Source of the DNA: Aquisalimonas sp.
GTDB taxonomy: Bacteria; Pseudomonadota; Gammaproteobacteria; Nitrococcales; Aquisalimonadaceae
Direction: 5' to 3'
NCBI GenBank assembly: GCA_007126095.1
Contig: SLBZ01000055.1
Coordinates: 1-60,403 of the forward strand
DNA length: 60,403 nt
Shown: positions 49,684 to 57,892 of the stretch, piece by piece
Layout: each line of letters opens with the position of its first letter
Position numbering within the stretch: position 1 is the first letter of the stretch
Program-made: the position numbers and the translations under genes
The notes under the pieces: model-generated
Seen by the model: only the letters and a program-made list of their open reading frames with translations
Databases searched by the model: none
What the model was told of the DNA's origin: nothing

Positions 49684-49803
49684 CGCCTGGAACAATCGCC
49701 TGGCAGACGGTCGAACTCCTTGTCAGGCAAGCAGAATCCTTTACCTCACTAACCCGACACCGTTACCATGGCCGGCTCAATTCATTCGTAGAGGTTTTCC
49801 CTA

Positions 49804-50265
49804 ATGCAGATTGCTAAGGACAAGGTCGTTGCCATCGACTACACGCTGAAGGACGACGACGGCAGCGTCCTGGACACGTCCGAGGGCAAGGAGCCGCTTG
49901 CCTACCTGCACGGTTCCGGGAACATCATTCCCGGCCTGGAGAAGGCCCTGGAAGGCAAGGAAGAGGGCGAGGAAGTCAGCGTGAACATCCCGCCGGAAGA
50001 GGCTTACGGAGAGCGCCGGGAAGACCTCACTCAGGTCGTGCCGCGCAACCTGTTCCAGGGAGTCGATGAGCTCCAGGTGGGCATGCAGTTCCAGGCGCAG
50101 GCCGAGGGCGGCGAGCAGATCGTCACCATCACCGGCATCGAAGGCGATGACGTCACCGTGGACGCGAATCACCCGATGGCCGGCGTACCGCTGAACTTCG
50201 ACGTCAAAGTCGTCGAAGTCCGCGACGCCACCGAAGAAGAGAAGGAGCACGGCCACGCTCACTGA
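49804..50265 (+). CDS. slyD: SlyD-type FKBP peptidyl-prolyl isomerase
   Basis: 153 aa. FKBP core (VVAIDYTLKDDDGSVLDTS, then GSGNIIPGLEKALEGKEEGEE) with the insert-in-flap domain (about residues 70-125, EAYGERREDL to VDANHPMAGVPLNF) typical of SlyD. The tail is only GHGHAH, so it lacks most of the metal-binding His/Cys tail of E. coli SlyD. Followed by a strong terminator. Confidence 0.93.
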   Translation: MQIAKDKVVAIDYTLKDDDGSVLDTSEGKEPLAYLHGSGNIIPGLEKALEGKEEGEEVSVNIPPEEAYGERREDLTQVVPRNLFQGVDELQVGMQFQAQAEGGEQIVTITGIEGDDVTVDANHPMAGVPLNFDVKVVEVRDATEEEKEHGHAH

Positions 50266-50289
50266 GCGCGGCCGGCCTTTCTTGAGCGA

Positions 50290-50321
50290 GGCGCGGCCCC
50301 GGCGGGCGCCGCGCCTTTTTT
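50290..50321 (+). terminator. intrinsic terminator of slyD
   Basis: GGCGCGGC (50290-50297) pairs with GCCGCGCC (50308-50315), loop of ten, followed by six T. Starts 25 bases after the slyD stop. Confidence 0.85.
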
Positions 50322-50325
50322 GTGT

Positions 50326-50871
50326 CTATCGGATGAAGCGCTGCTGAACCCGCCGGAATAGATCCGTGTCCGCGCGGTGCAGCCACTCGAACGCCACCAT
50401 CTCCCGGGTCACCACGCGCACACCCGCATCGCGCATGCGCTCCAGGGCCAGTTCCGCATCCCGCGGCTTGCGGCTCGAGACGGCGTCGGCGACCACGAAG
50501 ACCTCGTACCCCTCCTCCACCAGCGCCAGCGCGCTCTGCAGCACACACACGTGGGCCTCGGTTCCGGCCATGATGATCTGGCGACGCCCGATACGGGCCA
50601 GTTGCCGGCGAATATTGTCGGACTCCATGCAGGAGAAGTGCACCTTCTCCAGCACCTCATCATCGAGCACCTGGGCGCGGACCTGCGACACCGTGGCCCC
50701 GAGCCCCTGGGGATACTGCTCGGTGAGGCGCACGGGCACATCCACCTCCCGAGCGACCTTGATTAGCCAGCCGGCATTCTCGATGACCCGCTCGCCCTCG
50801 TGAATCGCTGGCGCCAGGCGCTCCTGGACATCGACGACGAGCAGACCGGACGTTGCGGCATTGATTCGCAA
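50326..50871 (-). CDS. isochorismatase-family hydrolase (YcaC-like)
   Basis: 181 aa from TTG, the only in-frame start with a strong site (GGGAGG seven bases upstream) and the one that puts SGLLVVDVQERLAPAI at the family position. Triad Asp14, Lys76, Cys109 (AGTEAHVCVLQSAL with a preceding cis-peptide-type Gly-Thr-Glu). The family hydrolyses small amides or ethers; the substrate cannot be told from sequence. Confidence 0.9.
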   Translation of the reverse strand: MRINAATSGLLVVDVQERLAPAIHEGERVIENAGWLIKVAREVDVPVRLTEQYPQGLGATVSQVRAQVLDDEVLEKVHFSCMESDNIRRQLARIGRRQIIMAGTEAHVCVLQSALALVEEGYEVFVVADAVSSRKPRDAELALERMRDAGVRVVTREMVAFEWLHRADTDLFRRVQQRFIR

Positions 50872-51027
50872 AAGGGAGACCTCCCGCTGGGTTCTCGTTA
50901 TTGGTCTGCGCCGGCCGCGCGGGCTACACGCGACCGCATCACAGGGCCATAAGACCACAGCGAGCCGGTGTTGCCAATGGCTGCACGCATAGCGCTGCCG
51001 TCGCCCGCGGCCGATGCCGGCCGGGTA

Positions 51028-51687
51028 CTAGTCCATCCGCATCCGGTAGACCCCCGACACGCCTTCTGGCCCGCTGACGCTCACCTCGAGATCGTTGAGC
51101 AACCCGTCCCGGAGCCCGTAGATCAGGCCGTGCACCGTGAGTTCCTGCCCCCGCGCCCAGGCGTTCTGAACGATGGTGGTGGAGCAGACGTTGCCGACCT
51201 GAGCCACCACGTTGAGTTCGCAGAAGCGGTCCGCGCGTTCCGCCTCGCTGGCGACGTCTGCCAGCGACGTCTCGTAGCGGGCGTACACGTCCTTGATGTG
51301 GCGTAGCCAGTTATCGATGAGCCCGAACTGCTGGTCGCCCATGGCAGCCTTGACGCCTCCGCAGCCGTAATGGCCGCAGACGACCACGTGGCGCACCTTG
51401 AGTACCTCCACCGCATACTGCAGCACCGCCATGCAGCTCATGTCCGTGTGCATGACCACGTTCGCCACGTTACGGTGGACGAACAGTTCCCCCGGGCCAA
51501 GCCCGACCACCTGATTAGCCGGAACCCGGCTGTCCGAACAGCCGATCCACAGGTACTCCGGCGACTGCCCTTCGGCCATGCTGGAGAAGAAACCGGGGTC
51601 CGTCTGCTGCATACGCTCGGACCAGTCACGGTTGTTCCTGATCAATCTTGCTATGCCGTCATCGTGCTCGCACATTGCCTTCACCAT
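51028..51687 (-). CDS. can: beta-class carbonic anhydrase
   Basis: 219 aa. Interconverts CO2 and bicarbonate. Zinc ligands Cys50, His106 and Cys109 with the Asp52-Arg54 dyad in CSDSRV, and HYGCGGVKAA. Resembles E. coli Can. A second ATG five codons in is possible. The 156-base gap to the next gene shows no feature I can name. Confidence 0.96.
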   Translation of the reverse strand: MVKAMCEHDDGIARLIRNNRDWSERMQQTDPGFFSSMAEGQSPEYLWIGCSDSRVPANQVVGLGPGELFVHRNVANVVMHTDMSCMAVLQYAVEVLKVRHVVVCGHYGCGGVKAAMGDQQFGLIDNWLRHIKDVYARYETSLADVASEAERADRFCELNVVAQVGNVCSTTIVQNAWARGQELTVHGLIYGLRDGLLNDLEVSVSGPEGVSGVYRMRMD

Positions 51688-51714
51688 CTGTTGCCCTGGC
51701 GCTCCGGGCAGGTC

Positions 51715-53304
51715 TCAACCGGTCCCATCAGAGCGCGTCGTCTGCTGCCCGATCCACTGAACCTGATAGAGGTCGAGTCGCCGGTCCTGATAGTTACGCA
51801 CCGATCCCTGATAGCGCATCTCCCGCAGTTTCTCCAGGTCCAGGTCGACGATCAGCGTCATCTCCGTATTGGGCGTGGCCTCGGAGACGACTGCATCGTG
51901 CGGGAAAGCGAAATCGGACGGCGAGAACACGCCCGACTGGGAATACTGGATATCCACGTTCTCCACGTTGGGCAGGTTACCGACACTGCCGGTAATGGCC
52001 ACGTAGCACTCGTTCTCGATGGCCCGCGCCTGGGCGCAGTGGCGCACGCGCTGGTAGCCGTTCTTGGTATCGGTCCAGAACGGCACGAACAGGATGCGCA
52101 TGCCCTGCTCCATCAGCACCCGGGACAGCTCCGGGAACTGGACGTCGTAACACACCAGAATGCCGATTTTGCCCACATCGGTATCGAACACCCGCAGTCC
52201 GTCGCCGCCGCGCAGGCCCCAGTAGGCGCGCTCGTCCGGCGTGATGTGCAGCTTGTGCTGGGTATCCCAGGTGCCGTCGCGCCGACACAGGAAGGAGACG
52301 TTGTAAAGCTCTTTCTCGGTATACACCGGCATGCTGCCGCCGATGATGTTGATGTTGTAGCTCACGGCGAGGGAAAGCATCTCCTCGCGGATTTCGTCAG
52401 TGTACTGTGCCAGACCACGGATGGCCTCTGCCGGGTTGTCCTGATTGAAGTTCGACAATAGCGGCGCATTGAAGAATTCCGGCAGCATGATGAAGTCGGC
52501 GTTGTAGCCCGCAAGGGCGTCCACGAAGAACTCCACCTGCTGCATGAGCTCTTCCACCGAATGCATGGAGCGCATCTGCCACTGCACGGCACCAATGCGG
52601 ATCACGCTCTTGTCCCCGCCGAGGAGCGATTTCTGATCCTCTTCCTCGTAGAAGATATTGTTCCACTGCACCAGCGTGGCGAAGGCCTTGGAATCGCGGT
52701 CCTCCGGCAGGTAATTGGTAATCACCCGCCGTACGTGGAAGTCGTTGGCAAGCTGGAAGCTCAGTATCGGGTCGTAGACCTCCTGGCGCTTGACCAGCTC
52801 GATGTACTCCTCCGGCTTCATGTCACTGGCGTATTCGGTGTAACCGGGAATGCGGCCACCGGCGACGATGGAGCGGCAGTTGAGCTTGCGGCACAGCTCC
52901 TTGCGGGCGTCGTAGAGCCGACGCCCGAGGCGCATGCCCGAGTAACGCGGGCTGACGAAGACATCCACCCCGTAGAGGACGTCGCCATTGGGGTCATGGG
53001 TGGTGAAATAGCCGTTGCCCGTAATCTGGTCGTAGGTATGGCGATCACCGAAGCGGCGGTAATCCACCATGAGCGTCAGTGCCCCCGCCACGACCTTGCC
53101 GTTGTCCTCGATGCAGATCTGACCTTCCGGGAACCGGTTCAGCTGGGCGTGGAACTGTTTGCGCGTCCAGGGCCCCATGGAGGGGTAGACCTCCTCCATG
53201 ATCTCGGCGATGTCGTCATAGTCCTCGACACCGAGGTTGCGCAGGCTGAGCCGGTGCTCCTCGGTGTCTTCCTGCTGTTCACGGGTGTCGCGGGTATCGG
53301 TCAT
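51715..53304 (-). CDS. GNAT acetyltransferase-nitrilase fusion
   Basis: 529 aa. N-terminal GNAT domain (about 18-200; YGVDVFVSPRYSGMRLGRRLYDARKEL is the acetyl-CoA loop). C-terminal carbon-nitrogen hydrolase (about 235-510) with triad Glu in LPEFF, Lys in HKLHITPDE and Cys in ILVCYDVQFPE. This two-domain form is a known family (B. subtilis YhcX-like). Substrate unknown; acting on an N-acylated amine or amide is a reasonable inference. It lies 27 bases upstream of the carbonic anhydrase gene. Confidence 0.93.
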   Translation of the reverse strand: MTDTRDTREQQEDTEEHRLSLRNLGVEDYDDIAEIMEEVYPSMGPWTRKQFHAQLNRFPEGQICIEDNGKVVAGALTLMVDYRRFGDRHTYDQITGNGYFTTHDPNGDVLYGVDVFVSPRYSGMRLGRRLYDARKELCRKLNCRSIVAGGRIPGYTEYASDMKPEEYIELVKRQEVYDPILSFQLANDFHVRRVITNYLPEDRDSKAFATLVQWNNIFYEEEDQKSLLGGDKSVIRIGAVQWQMRSMHSVEELMQQVEFFVDALAGYNADFIMLPEFFNAPLLSNFNQDNPAEAIRGLAQYTDEIREEMLSLAVSYNINIIGGSMPVYTEKELYNVSFLCRRDGTWDTQHKLHITPDERAYWGLRGGDGLRVFDTDVGKIGILVCYDVQFPELSRVLMEQGMRILFVPFWTDTKNGYQRVRHCAQARAIENECYVAITGSVGNLPNVENVDIQYSQSGVFSPSDFAFPHDAVVSEATPNTEMTLIVDLDLEKLREMRYQGSVRNYQDRRLDLYQVQWIGQQTTRSDGTG

Positions 53305-53461
53305 GGCGGCGAGGCGTCTCCGGCATCAATGGGGCGTTCCCGGGCTCCGCGCCGCCCGGGAGCGGCACGGATCGTGGGATCATCATACGCAATTCGCACT
53401 ATCCTGCAGACCACCGCGTGGTTGCCGGCAACGCCGGCAACCACGCAGGCGGAAGAGGCCA

Positions 53462-53959
53462 TCAGAGATGTTGCAGCGCCCGGTCGTAGTCCGGCTCCTG
53501 GCCGATCTCCGGGACCTGCTCGCAGTGCACCACGTCGCCCTGCTCATTCACGACCGCCACGGCACGGGACAGGAGTCCGGCAAGAGGGCCGTCAGCCATG
53601 GCCACGCCGTAGTCTCGGCCGAACTCCGGCTGGCGGAACGTGGAGACCGGAATCACGTCCTCCAGGCCTTCCGCGCCGCAAAAGCGGGACTGGGCAAACG
53701 GCAGGTCCGCGGACACGCAGAGCACGACGGTATTGTCCCGCTTGGCAGCGTCCTCGTTGAACCGCCGCACCGAATTGGCGCAGACCGGGGTATCAACGCT
53801 GGGGAAGATGTTGAGGACGACCTTCTTCCCCTTCAGATCCTGCAGCGATATGTCGGACATGTCGGTCCGCGTGAGCTTGAAGTCTGGCGCTTTGCTCCCG
53901 GCAGCCGGAAGCTCCCCGACCGTCTTGACTGGTGTACCGCGCAACGAGATTTCCGCCAT
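53462..53959 (-). CDS. tpx: thiol peroxidase Tpx
   Basis: 165-aa atypical two-Cys peroxiredoxin that reduces hydrogen and lipid peroxides. Peroxidatic Cys60 (FPSVDTPVCANSVRRF) and resolving Cys94 (QSRFCGAEGL) are both present. The first residues RGTPVKTVGELP fit the family. Confidence 0.97.
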   Translation of the reverse strand: MAEISLRGTPVKTVGELPAAGSKAPDFKLTRTDMSDISLQDLKGKKVVLNIFPSVDTPVCANSVRRFNEDAAKRDNTVVLCVSADLPFAQSRFCGAEGLEDVIPVSTFRQPEFGRDYGVAMADGPLAGLLSRAVAVVNEQGDVVHCEQVPEIGQEPDYDRALQHL

Positions 53960-54069
53960 CTATGCTCTCCTGAATGGTTAATGTGTGGGGTCAGCCCACG
54001 CTGCTGGCGCCGCGGCCTGCAGGCTGCGGCGCCAGCGCGATAGTCGTGAGGTCATCCGTTGCCGGATGC

Positions 54070-54357
54070 TTACTTGAAATGGGACCAGGCCTTGCGGAAT
54101 CCCTCGTCGAGATCCTTCCAGGCCTTCTCCGCACTCTTCCGGAAGTCATCCCAGGCCTCTTCGCCGGCCTGCTCCAGCTCTTTCATCCGCTCCCGCGCTT
54201 CTTCCCGGCGCTGACGGAGCTCCTCGATCTCGGACTCGTAGCGCAGGCGCGCGTCTGCCTGGGCCTCGTTCGCTTTTGCTTCCAGCTTGGCCAGCTCGGC
54301 GTTCCACTGATCGAGCTGTGACTTGAACTTCTCCAGATACTCGTCCCGCCGCGCCAT
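54070..54357 (-). CDS. short coiled-coil protein (sll1863-like)
   Basis: 95 aa from an ATG preceded by AGGAGG. Nearly entirely a charged alpha-helical coiled coil (EKFKSQLDQWNAELAKLEAKANEAQ onward), ending in an amphipathic aromatic-rich stretch (AWDDFRKSAEKAWKDLDEGF). It resembles the sll1863 family of stress-associated small proteins; the precise function is unknown. Confidence 0.75.
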   Translation of the reverse strand: MARRDEYLEKFKSQLDQWNAELAKLEAKANEAQADARLRYESEIEELRQRREEARERMKELEQAGEEAWDDFRKSAEKAWKDLDEGFRKAWSHFK

Positions 54358-54425
54358 GGTCACCTCCTGTTGTCGCCACCATTCTCAAACTCCCGCCTAG
54401 AGTAGCAGGTCCGGGGCGGCCTCAC

Positions 54426-55085
54426 TCAAGCGCGGCCGTGAACCAGCAGATGCCGATCGGAGACGGTCTCGACCCGGAGATGGTGCAGACTGGCGGAGGC
54501 GAGCTGCTCGCGAACCTCCCCGGGGGTGAACGCGGCCAGCAGCGAGTTGAAGAAGTCACGCCGGAGCACCTCCGGCTCATCGGCCGAGTAGGTGGCCACA
54601 ATCTCCGCTGCCCGCTCCCTTGAATCGGGGCGATAGAGATCCATGACCAGCACGCCGGCGCCGGGGCGAGCTGCGTGCTTCACCAGCCGCCAGAGCATCA
54701 TCGGCTCGTGCAGATGGTGCAGCAGACTGTTGCTGACAACGGCATCGTATGCCACTGCGGGGACCGACGCGGCAGCCACGTCGTCGCGGATGAACCGGAC
54801 CCGATCGCCGATGGCCGGCTCCCTGGCGAGCGCATCCCGGGCCAGGGCAAGCATTGCCTCTGCGCCGTCGAGCCCGTCCACGTGCAACCCGGCGAAGTGG
54901 CGTGCCAGTCGCAGGGGGATATCACCCGGCCCGCAGCCCACATCCAGCACGTGCCCCTCGGTCACCCCGACAAGGTCCGTGTAGCGGTCCACGAAGGCAG
55001 AATTGGGCGCCTCGAAATCCGCTCGAGCATAGGCAATGGCCTGTTCGGCCTCGTCCATCAGCTCCGGCTCCGGGATGCGCTCCAT
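54426..55085 (-). CDS. class I SAM-dependent methyltransferase
   Basis: 219 aa. Motif I VLDVGCGPGDIPLRLA, motif II DGLDGAEAML, and post-motif AYDAVVSNSLLHHLHEP. Substrate cannot be read from sequence. Its start overlaps the stop of the glycerate kinase gene (TGATG). Confidence 0.85.
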   Translation of the reverse strand: MERIPEPELMDEAEQAIAYARADFEAPNSAFVDRYTDLVGVTEGHVLDVGCGPGDIPLRLARHFAGLHVDGLDGAEAMLALARDALAREPAIGDRVRFIRDDVAAASVPAVAYDAVVSNSLLHHLHEPMMLWRLVKHAARPGAGVLVMDLYRPDSRERAAEIVATYSADEPEVLRRDFFNSLLAAFTPGEVREQLASASLHHLRVETVSDRHLLVHGRA

Positions 55086-56326
55086 CACCGGCCCTCCCCG
55101 CTGTCCTTGAGTCCGATCACCACGTCCATGACGTTGGTGCCGGTAGGGCCCGTGCGCAGGAGGTCGCCGCTTGCCTCCAAGAACCGTCCACTGTCCGCGG
55201 CCTCCAGACTGACGTCGGGGTCGAGCCCCGCCTGGCGGCCGCGGAAGCAGGTCTGGTGATCCACCAGCGCGCCGGCGGCGTTGCCCGGGCCGTCGGTGCC
55301 ATCGGTGCCGGCGGCCAGCAGCCAGACGCCCCTATGCCCTTCCATGCACGCGGCCGCTGTCAGCGCCAGCGCCTGAGCACGCCCGCCCTGCCCGGGATTG
55401 TCCGGCAGGGCCACGGTGGGCTCGCCGCCCCAGACATGAATACCGGCCGCTCCGTGGACCAGTTGATCGGCGATCGCCTCCCCGGCACGCAGCGCGTCAC
55501 CGGCGAGTTGCTCCCGGTGAACCTGCACGGAAAGCCCAAGGCGACGCCCCCGCTCCTCTACGGCATCCAACGCATCGGCATTGGTCGCAACCAGGGAGCG
55601 GGTGAGCCCGGCCAGTGCCGGATCATCGGCGGCCGGTGGCGCCGGCACGGCCTTGGCGGCCTCCCTGGCCCAGGCGGGCAAGTCGCCCGGGAGGGTGCCG
55701 GAACCGGCCGACGGTACGAACAGCCCGGAACCGATCACGGCCGGATCGTCACCGGGAACGTCGGAAATGAGGAGCAGGCGCGTTCGGCGCCCGCGCAGAT
55801 GCCGCGCGAGCCGGCCACCCTTAATGCGGGATATCGCGCGGCGCACGGCGTTGATGCCGTCGATGGCCAAGTGCTGACCGAGGAGCCACTGGTTGAGCTC
55901 GGCCAGGTGGTCGGCGGTCAGCCCCTCCGGAAGCAGCTCCACCAGGCTGGAGGCGCCACCGGAGATCAGTACCACCAGTTCGGCGTCGTCGGCGAGCTCA
56001 TCCAGGAACGCCACCACAGCCGCACCTGCGGCCAGACTGCTGCCGTCGGGGATCGGGTGAGCGGTCTCCATGCAACGGAACCGAGGGTCTTCGGCAACGG
56101 CGCGTCCCAGGTGATCCGTCTTGGTCACCACGAGACCGCTGGCAATGCGATCATCCAGCGCGTCCAGGGCGCCCTGGGTCATGGCCGAGGCGGCCTTGCC
56201 GATGGCCAGCAGATGCACCGCGCCGGCTGGTGGGTCATCCTCCAGCGCGTGCCGGACGGCCGGGCGCCCGCCCACCCGCTCCAGCGCCGCACGAAACAGC
56301 TGCTGCAATGTCTCCCGATGATCCAT
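55085..56326 (-). CDS. glycerate 2-kinase (GlxK/TtuD, DUF4147-MOFRL)
   Basis: 413 aa. Phosphorylates D-glycerate to 2-phosphoglycerate. N-terminal DUF4147 domain with IGKAASAM, VLISGGASSLVELLPEG and SRIKGGRLARHL, and C-terminal MOFRL domain with GGEPTVALPDNPGQGGRAQALAL and LLAAGTDGTDGPGNAAGA. The ATG at 56326 fits; 42 bases of in-frame extension upstream do not. No glyoxylate carboligase or tartronate reductase genes are adjacent. Confidence 0.93.
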   Translation of the reverse strand: MDHRETLQQLFRAALERVGGRPAVRHALEDDPPAGAVHLLAIGKAASAMTQGALDALDDRIASGLVVTKTDHLGRAVAEDPRFRCMETAHPIPDGSSLAAGAAVVAFLDELADDAELVVLISGGASSLVELLPEGLTADHLAELNQWLLGQHLAIDGINAVRRAISRIKGGRLARHLRGRRTRLLLISDVPGDDPAVIGSGLFVPSAGSGTLPGDLPAWAREAAKAVPAPPAADDPALAGLTRSLVATNADALDAVEERGRRLGLSVQVHREQLAGDALRAGEAIADQLVHGAAGIHVWGGEPTVALPDNPGQGGRAQALALTAAACMEGHRGVWLLAAGTDGTDGPGNAAGALVDHQTCFRGRQAGLDPDVSLEAADSGRFLEASGDLLRTGPTGTNVMDVVIGLKDSGEGR

Positions 56327-56382
56327 GCGTCCCCCTTGCCAGTTGGTCTCCGGCGATCCGGGCCACACGACCGGGATGCCGT

Positions 56383-57570
56383 TCAGATCGCGTCCAGCGC
56401 GCGCTCCAGGTCGGCCTGGATGTCAGCCACATCCTCCAGCCCCACGGAGACCCGCAGCAACCCCTCTGTGATTCCGGAGGCGTCGCGCTCCTCTTGGGAG
56501 ATCCGGCCATGGGTGGTGCTCGCCGGATGGGTGATCGTGCTCTTGGCGTCACCCAGGTTGGCAGTAATGGAGATCATCTCCGTGCCGTCGACCACCCGCC
56601 AGGCCGCCTCGCGCTCACCGGCCACTTCGAACGACAGAATACCGCCGTAGCCGAGCTGCTGCCGACTGGCCAGTGCGTGCTGCGGATGCGCAGCCAGCCC
56701 CGGGTAGTTCACGCGGGACACGCGCGGGTGATGCTGGAGCCAGTCCGCCAGTGCCTGGGCGTTCTCGGAGTGGGCGCGCATGCGCAGCCGCAACGTCTCC
56801 AGCCCCTTGATGAAAACCCAGGCGTTGAACGGGCTCATGGTGGGCCCCGCCGTGCGTAGCATGCCGAAGATGTCCTCGCCCACGCGCTTGGCGTCGCCGA
56901 CCACGGCGCCACCGACGCAGCGCCCCTGCCCGTCCAGATACTTGGTTGCGGAATGGATGACCAGGTCGGCCCCCAGTTCCAGCGGGCGCTGCAATGCCGG
57001 GGTACAGAAGCAGTTGTCCACCACCATCACGCAATTGTGGGCATGGGCCAGCTCCGCGATCCAGGCGATGTCGGCCACTTCGGTCAGCGGGTTCGACGGC
57101 GTCTCGAGAAACAGCAACCGCGTCTCTGGCCGGATCGCCTGCTGCCAGCCGTCGTAGTCGGTGGGTGAGACAAAGGTGGTCTCGACCCCGAACTTGGGCA
57201 GAATCCGGGTGAATAGAGAGGTGGTTGTGCCGAAGACCCCCCGCGAACAGACAATGTGATCCCCCGAGCGCAGCAGCGCCATGCACATGGCATTGATGGC
57301 GGCCATCCCCGACGATGTGGCAACACACGCCTCGCCGCCTTCCAGGCCCGCCAGCCGCTTCTCGAAGGTCCGCACGGTCGGATTGGTGAAACGGGAGTAG
57401 ATGTTCCCGGGCTCGTCACCGCCGAAGCGCGCCGCCGCCTGCGCCGCACTGTCGAAAGTGAAACTCGACGACAGAAACAGCGGCTCGGACTGCTCCTGCT
57501 CGCCGGTACGGACCTGCCCGCCCCGGACTGCCTCCGTATCGAATCCCCTTCGCTCGTGATCGTGGGTCAT
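56383..57570 (-). CDS. metZ: O-succinylhomoserine sulfhydrylase
   Basis: 395-aa PLP enzyme making homocysteine from O-succinylhomoserine and sulfide. PLP lysine is Lys210 (HSATKYLDGQG); YSRFTNPTVRTFEKRLAGLEGGE and ETPSNPL are family signatures. The name metZ rather than metB is supported by gene order with purF, as in Pseudomonas. The leader is about 260 bases long and begins with a SAM-II-like element, so it is probably repressed by S-adenosylmethionine. Confidence 0.93.
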   Translation of the reverse strand: MTHDHERRGFDTEAVRGGQVRTGEQEQSEPLFLSSSFTFDSAAQAAARFGGDEPGNIYSRFTNPTVRTFEKRLAGLEGGEACVATSSGMAAINAMCMALLRSGDHIVCSRGVFGTTTSLFTRILPKFGVETTFVSPTDYDGWQQAIRPETRLLFLETPSNPLTEVADIAWIAELAHAHNCVMVVDNCFCTPALQRPLELGADLVIHSATKYLDGQGRCVGGAVVGDAKRVGEDIFGMLRTAGPTMSPFNAWVFIKGLETLRLRMRAHSENAQALADWLQHHPRVSRVNYPGLAAHPQHALASRQQLGYGGILSFEVAGEREAAWRVVDGTEMISITANLGDAKSTITHPASTTHGRISQEERDASGITEGLLRVSVGLEDVADIQADLERALDAI

Positions 57571-57730
57571 GCAACCATCCTCGTCATGCCAGTCGGGAGA
57601 CGCAGCATCGAACCGATCAACGGCAACCCGGTCAGCAATGACCGGATGGCCGCCCTCAGTGATTCAACCGAAGCGGACGCGAAGCAGGCGGGACCCGGGC
57701 GACGCCCGGAGCAAGAAAGCTGGACTCCCT

Positions 57731-57827
57731 CGCTTTAGCGGCATTTGTTCAAGGCCTCCCGGCATGGCGGTCCACACCCACCGGTACACCTTCGGCGCCC
57801 GCAAGCTGAAACGGTCAAATCAGCGCC
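57731..57827 (-). promoter_or_regulatory. SAM-II-like riboswitch candidate in the metZ leader
   Basis: Read on the minus strand, GGCGCU (57827-57822) pairs with GGCGCC (57799-57794). GAUUUG follows the 5' strand directly and GCUUGC precedes the 3' strand after one extra G. Downstream come ACAA (57748-57745) and CGCUAAAGCG (57740-57731). These motifs, in this order and spacing, match my recollection of the SAM-II (SAM_alpha, RF00521) consensus, known upstream of metA and metZ. Differences: loop 3 carries an inserted hairpin closed by AAGG/CCUU, and the pseudoknot partner is imperfect (CAGCUUG against CAAAUGCCG needs bulges and a mismatch). The promoter -10 ends about 8 bases upstream, so the RNA would begin at the aptamer. 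Confidence 0.5.
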
Positions 57828-57835
57828 TCGAGAGC

Positions 57836-57864
57836 ACTCTATGGAACGCCCCTGCCCTTGTCAA
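57836..57864 (-). promoter_or_regulatory. sigma-70 promoter of metZ
   Basis: TTGACA (57864-57859), 17 bases, TAGAGT (57841-57836) on the minus strand: a perfect -35 and 4 of 6 at -10. Predicted start near 57829. The leader to the metZ ATG is about 260 bases, holding the SAM-II-like element and then a CCGGGC/GCCCGG hairpin (57695-57709). Confidence 0.7.
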
Positions 57865-57892
57865 ACCGGCACAGCGCCGCGCCAGCCAGCAC

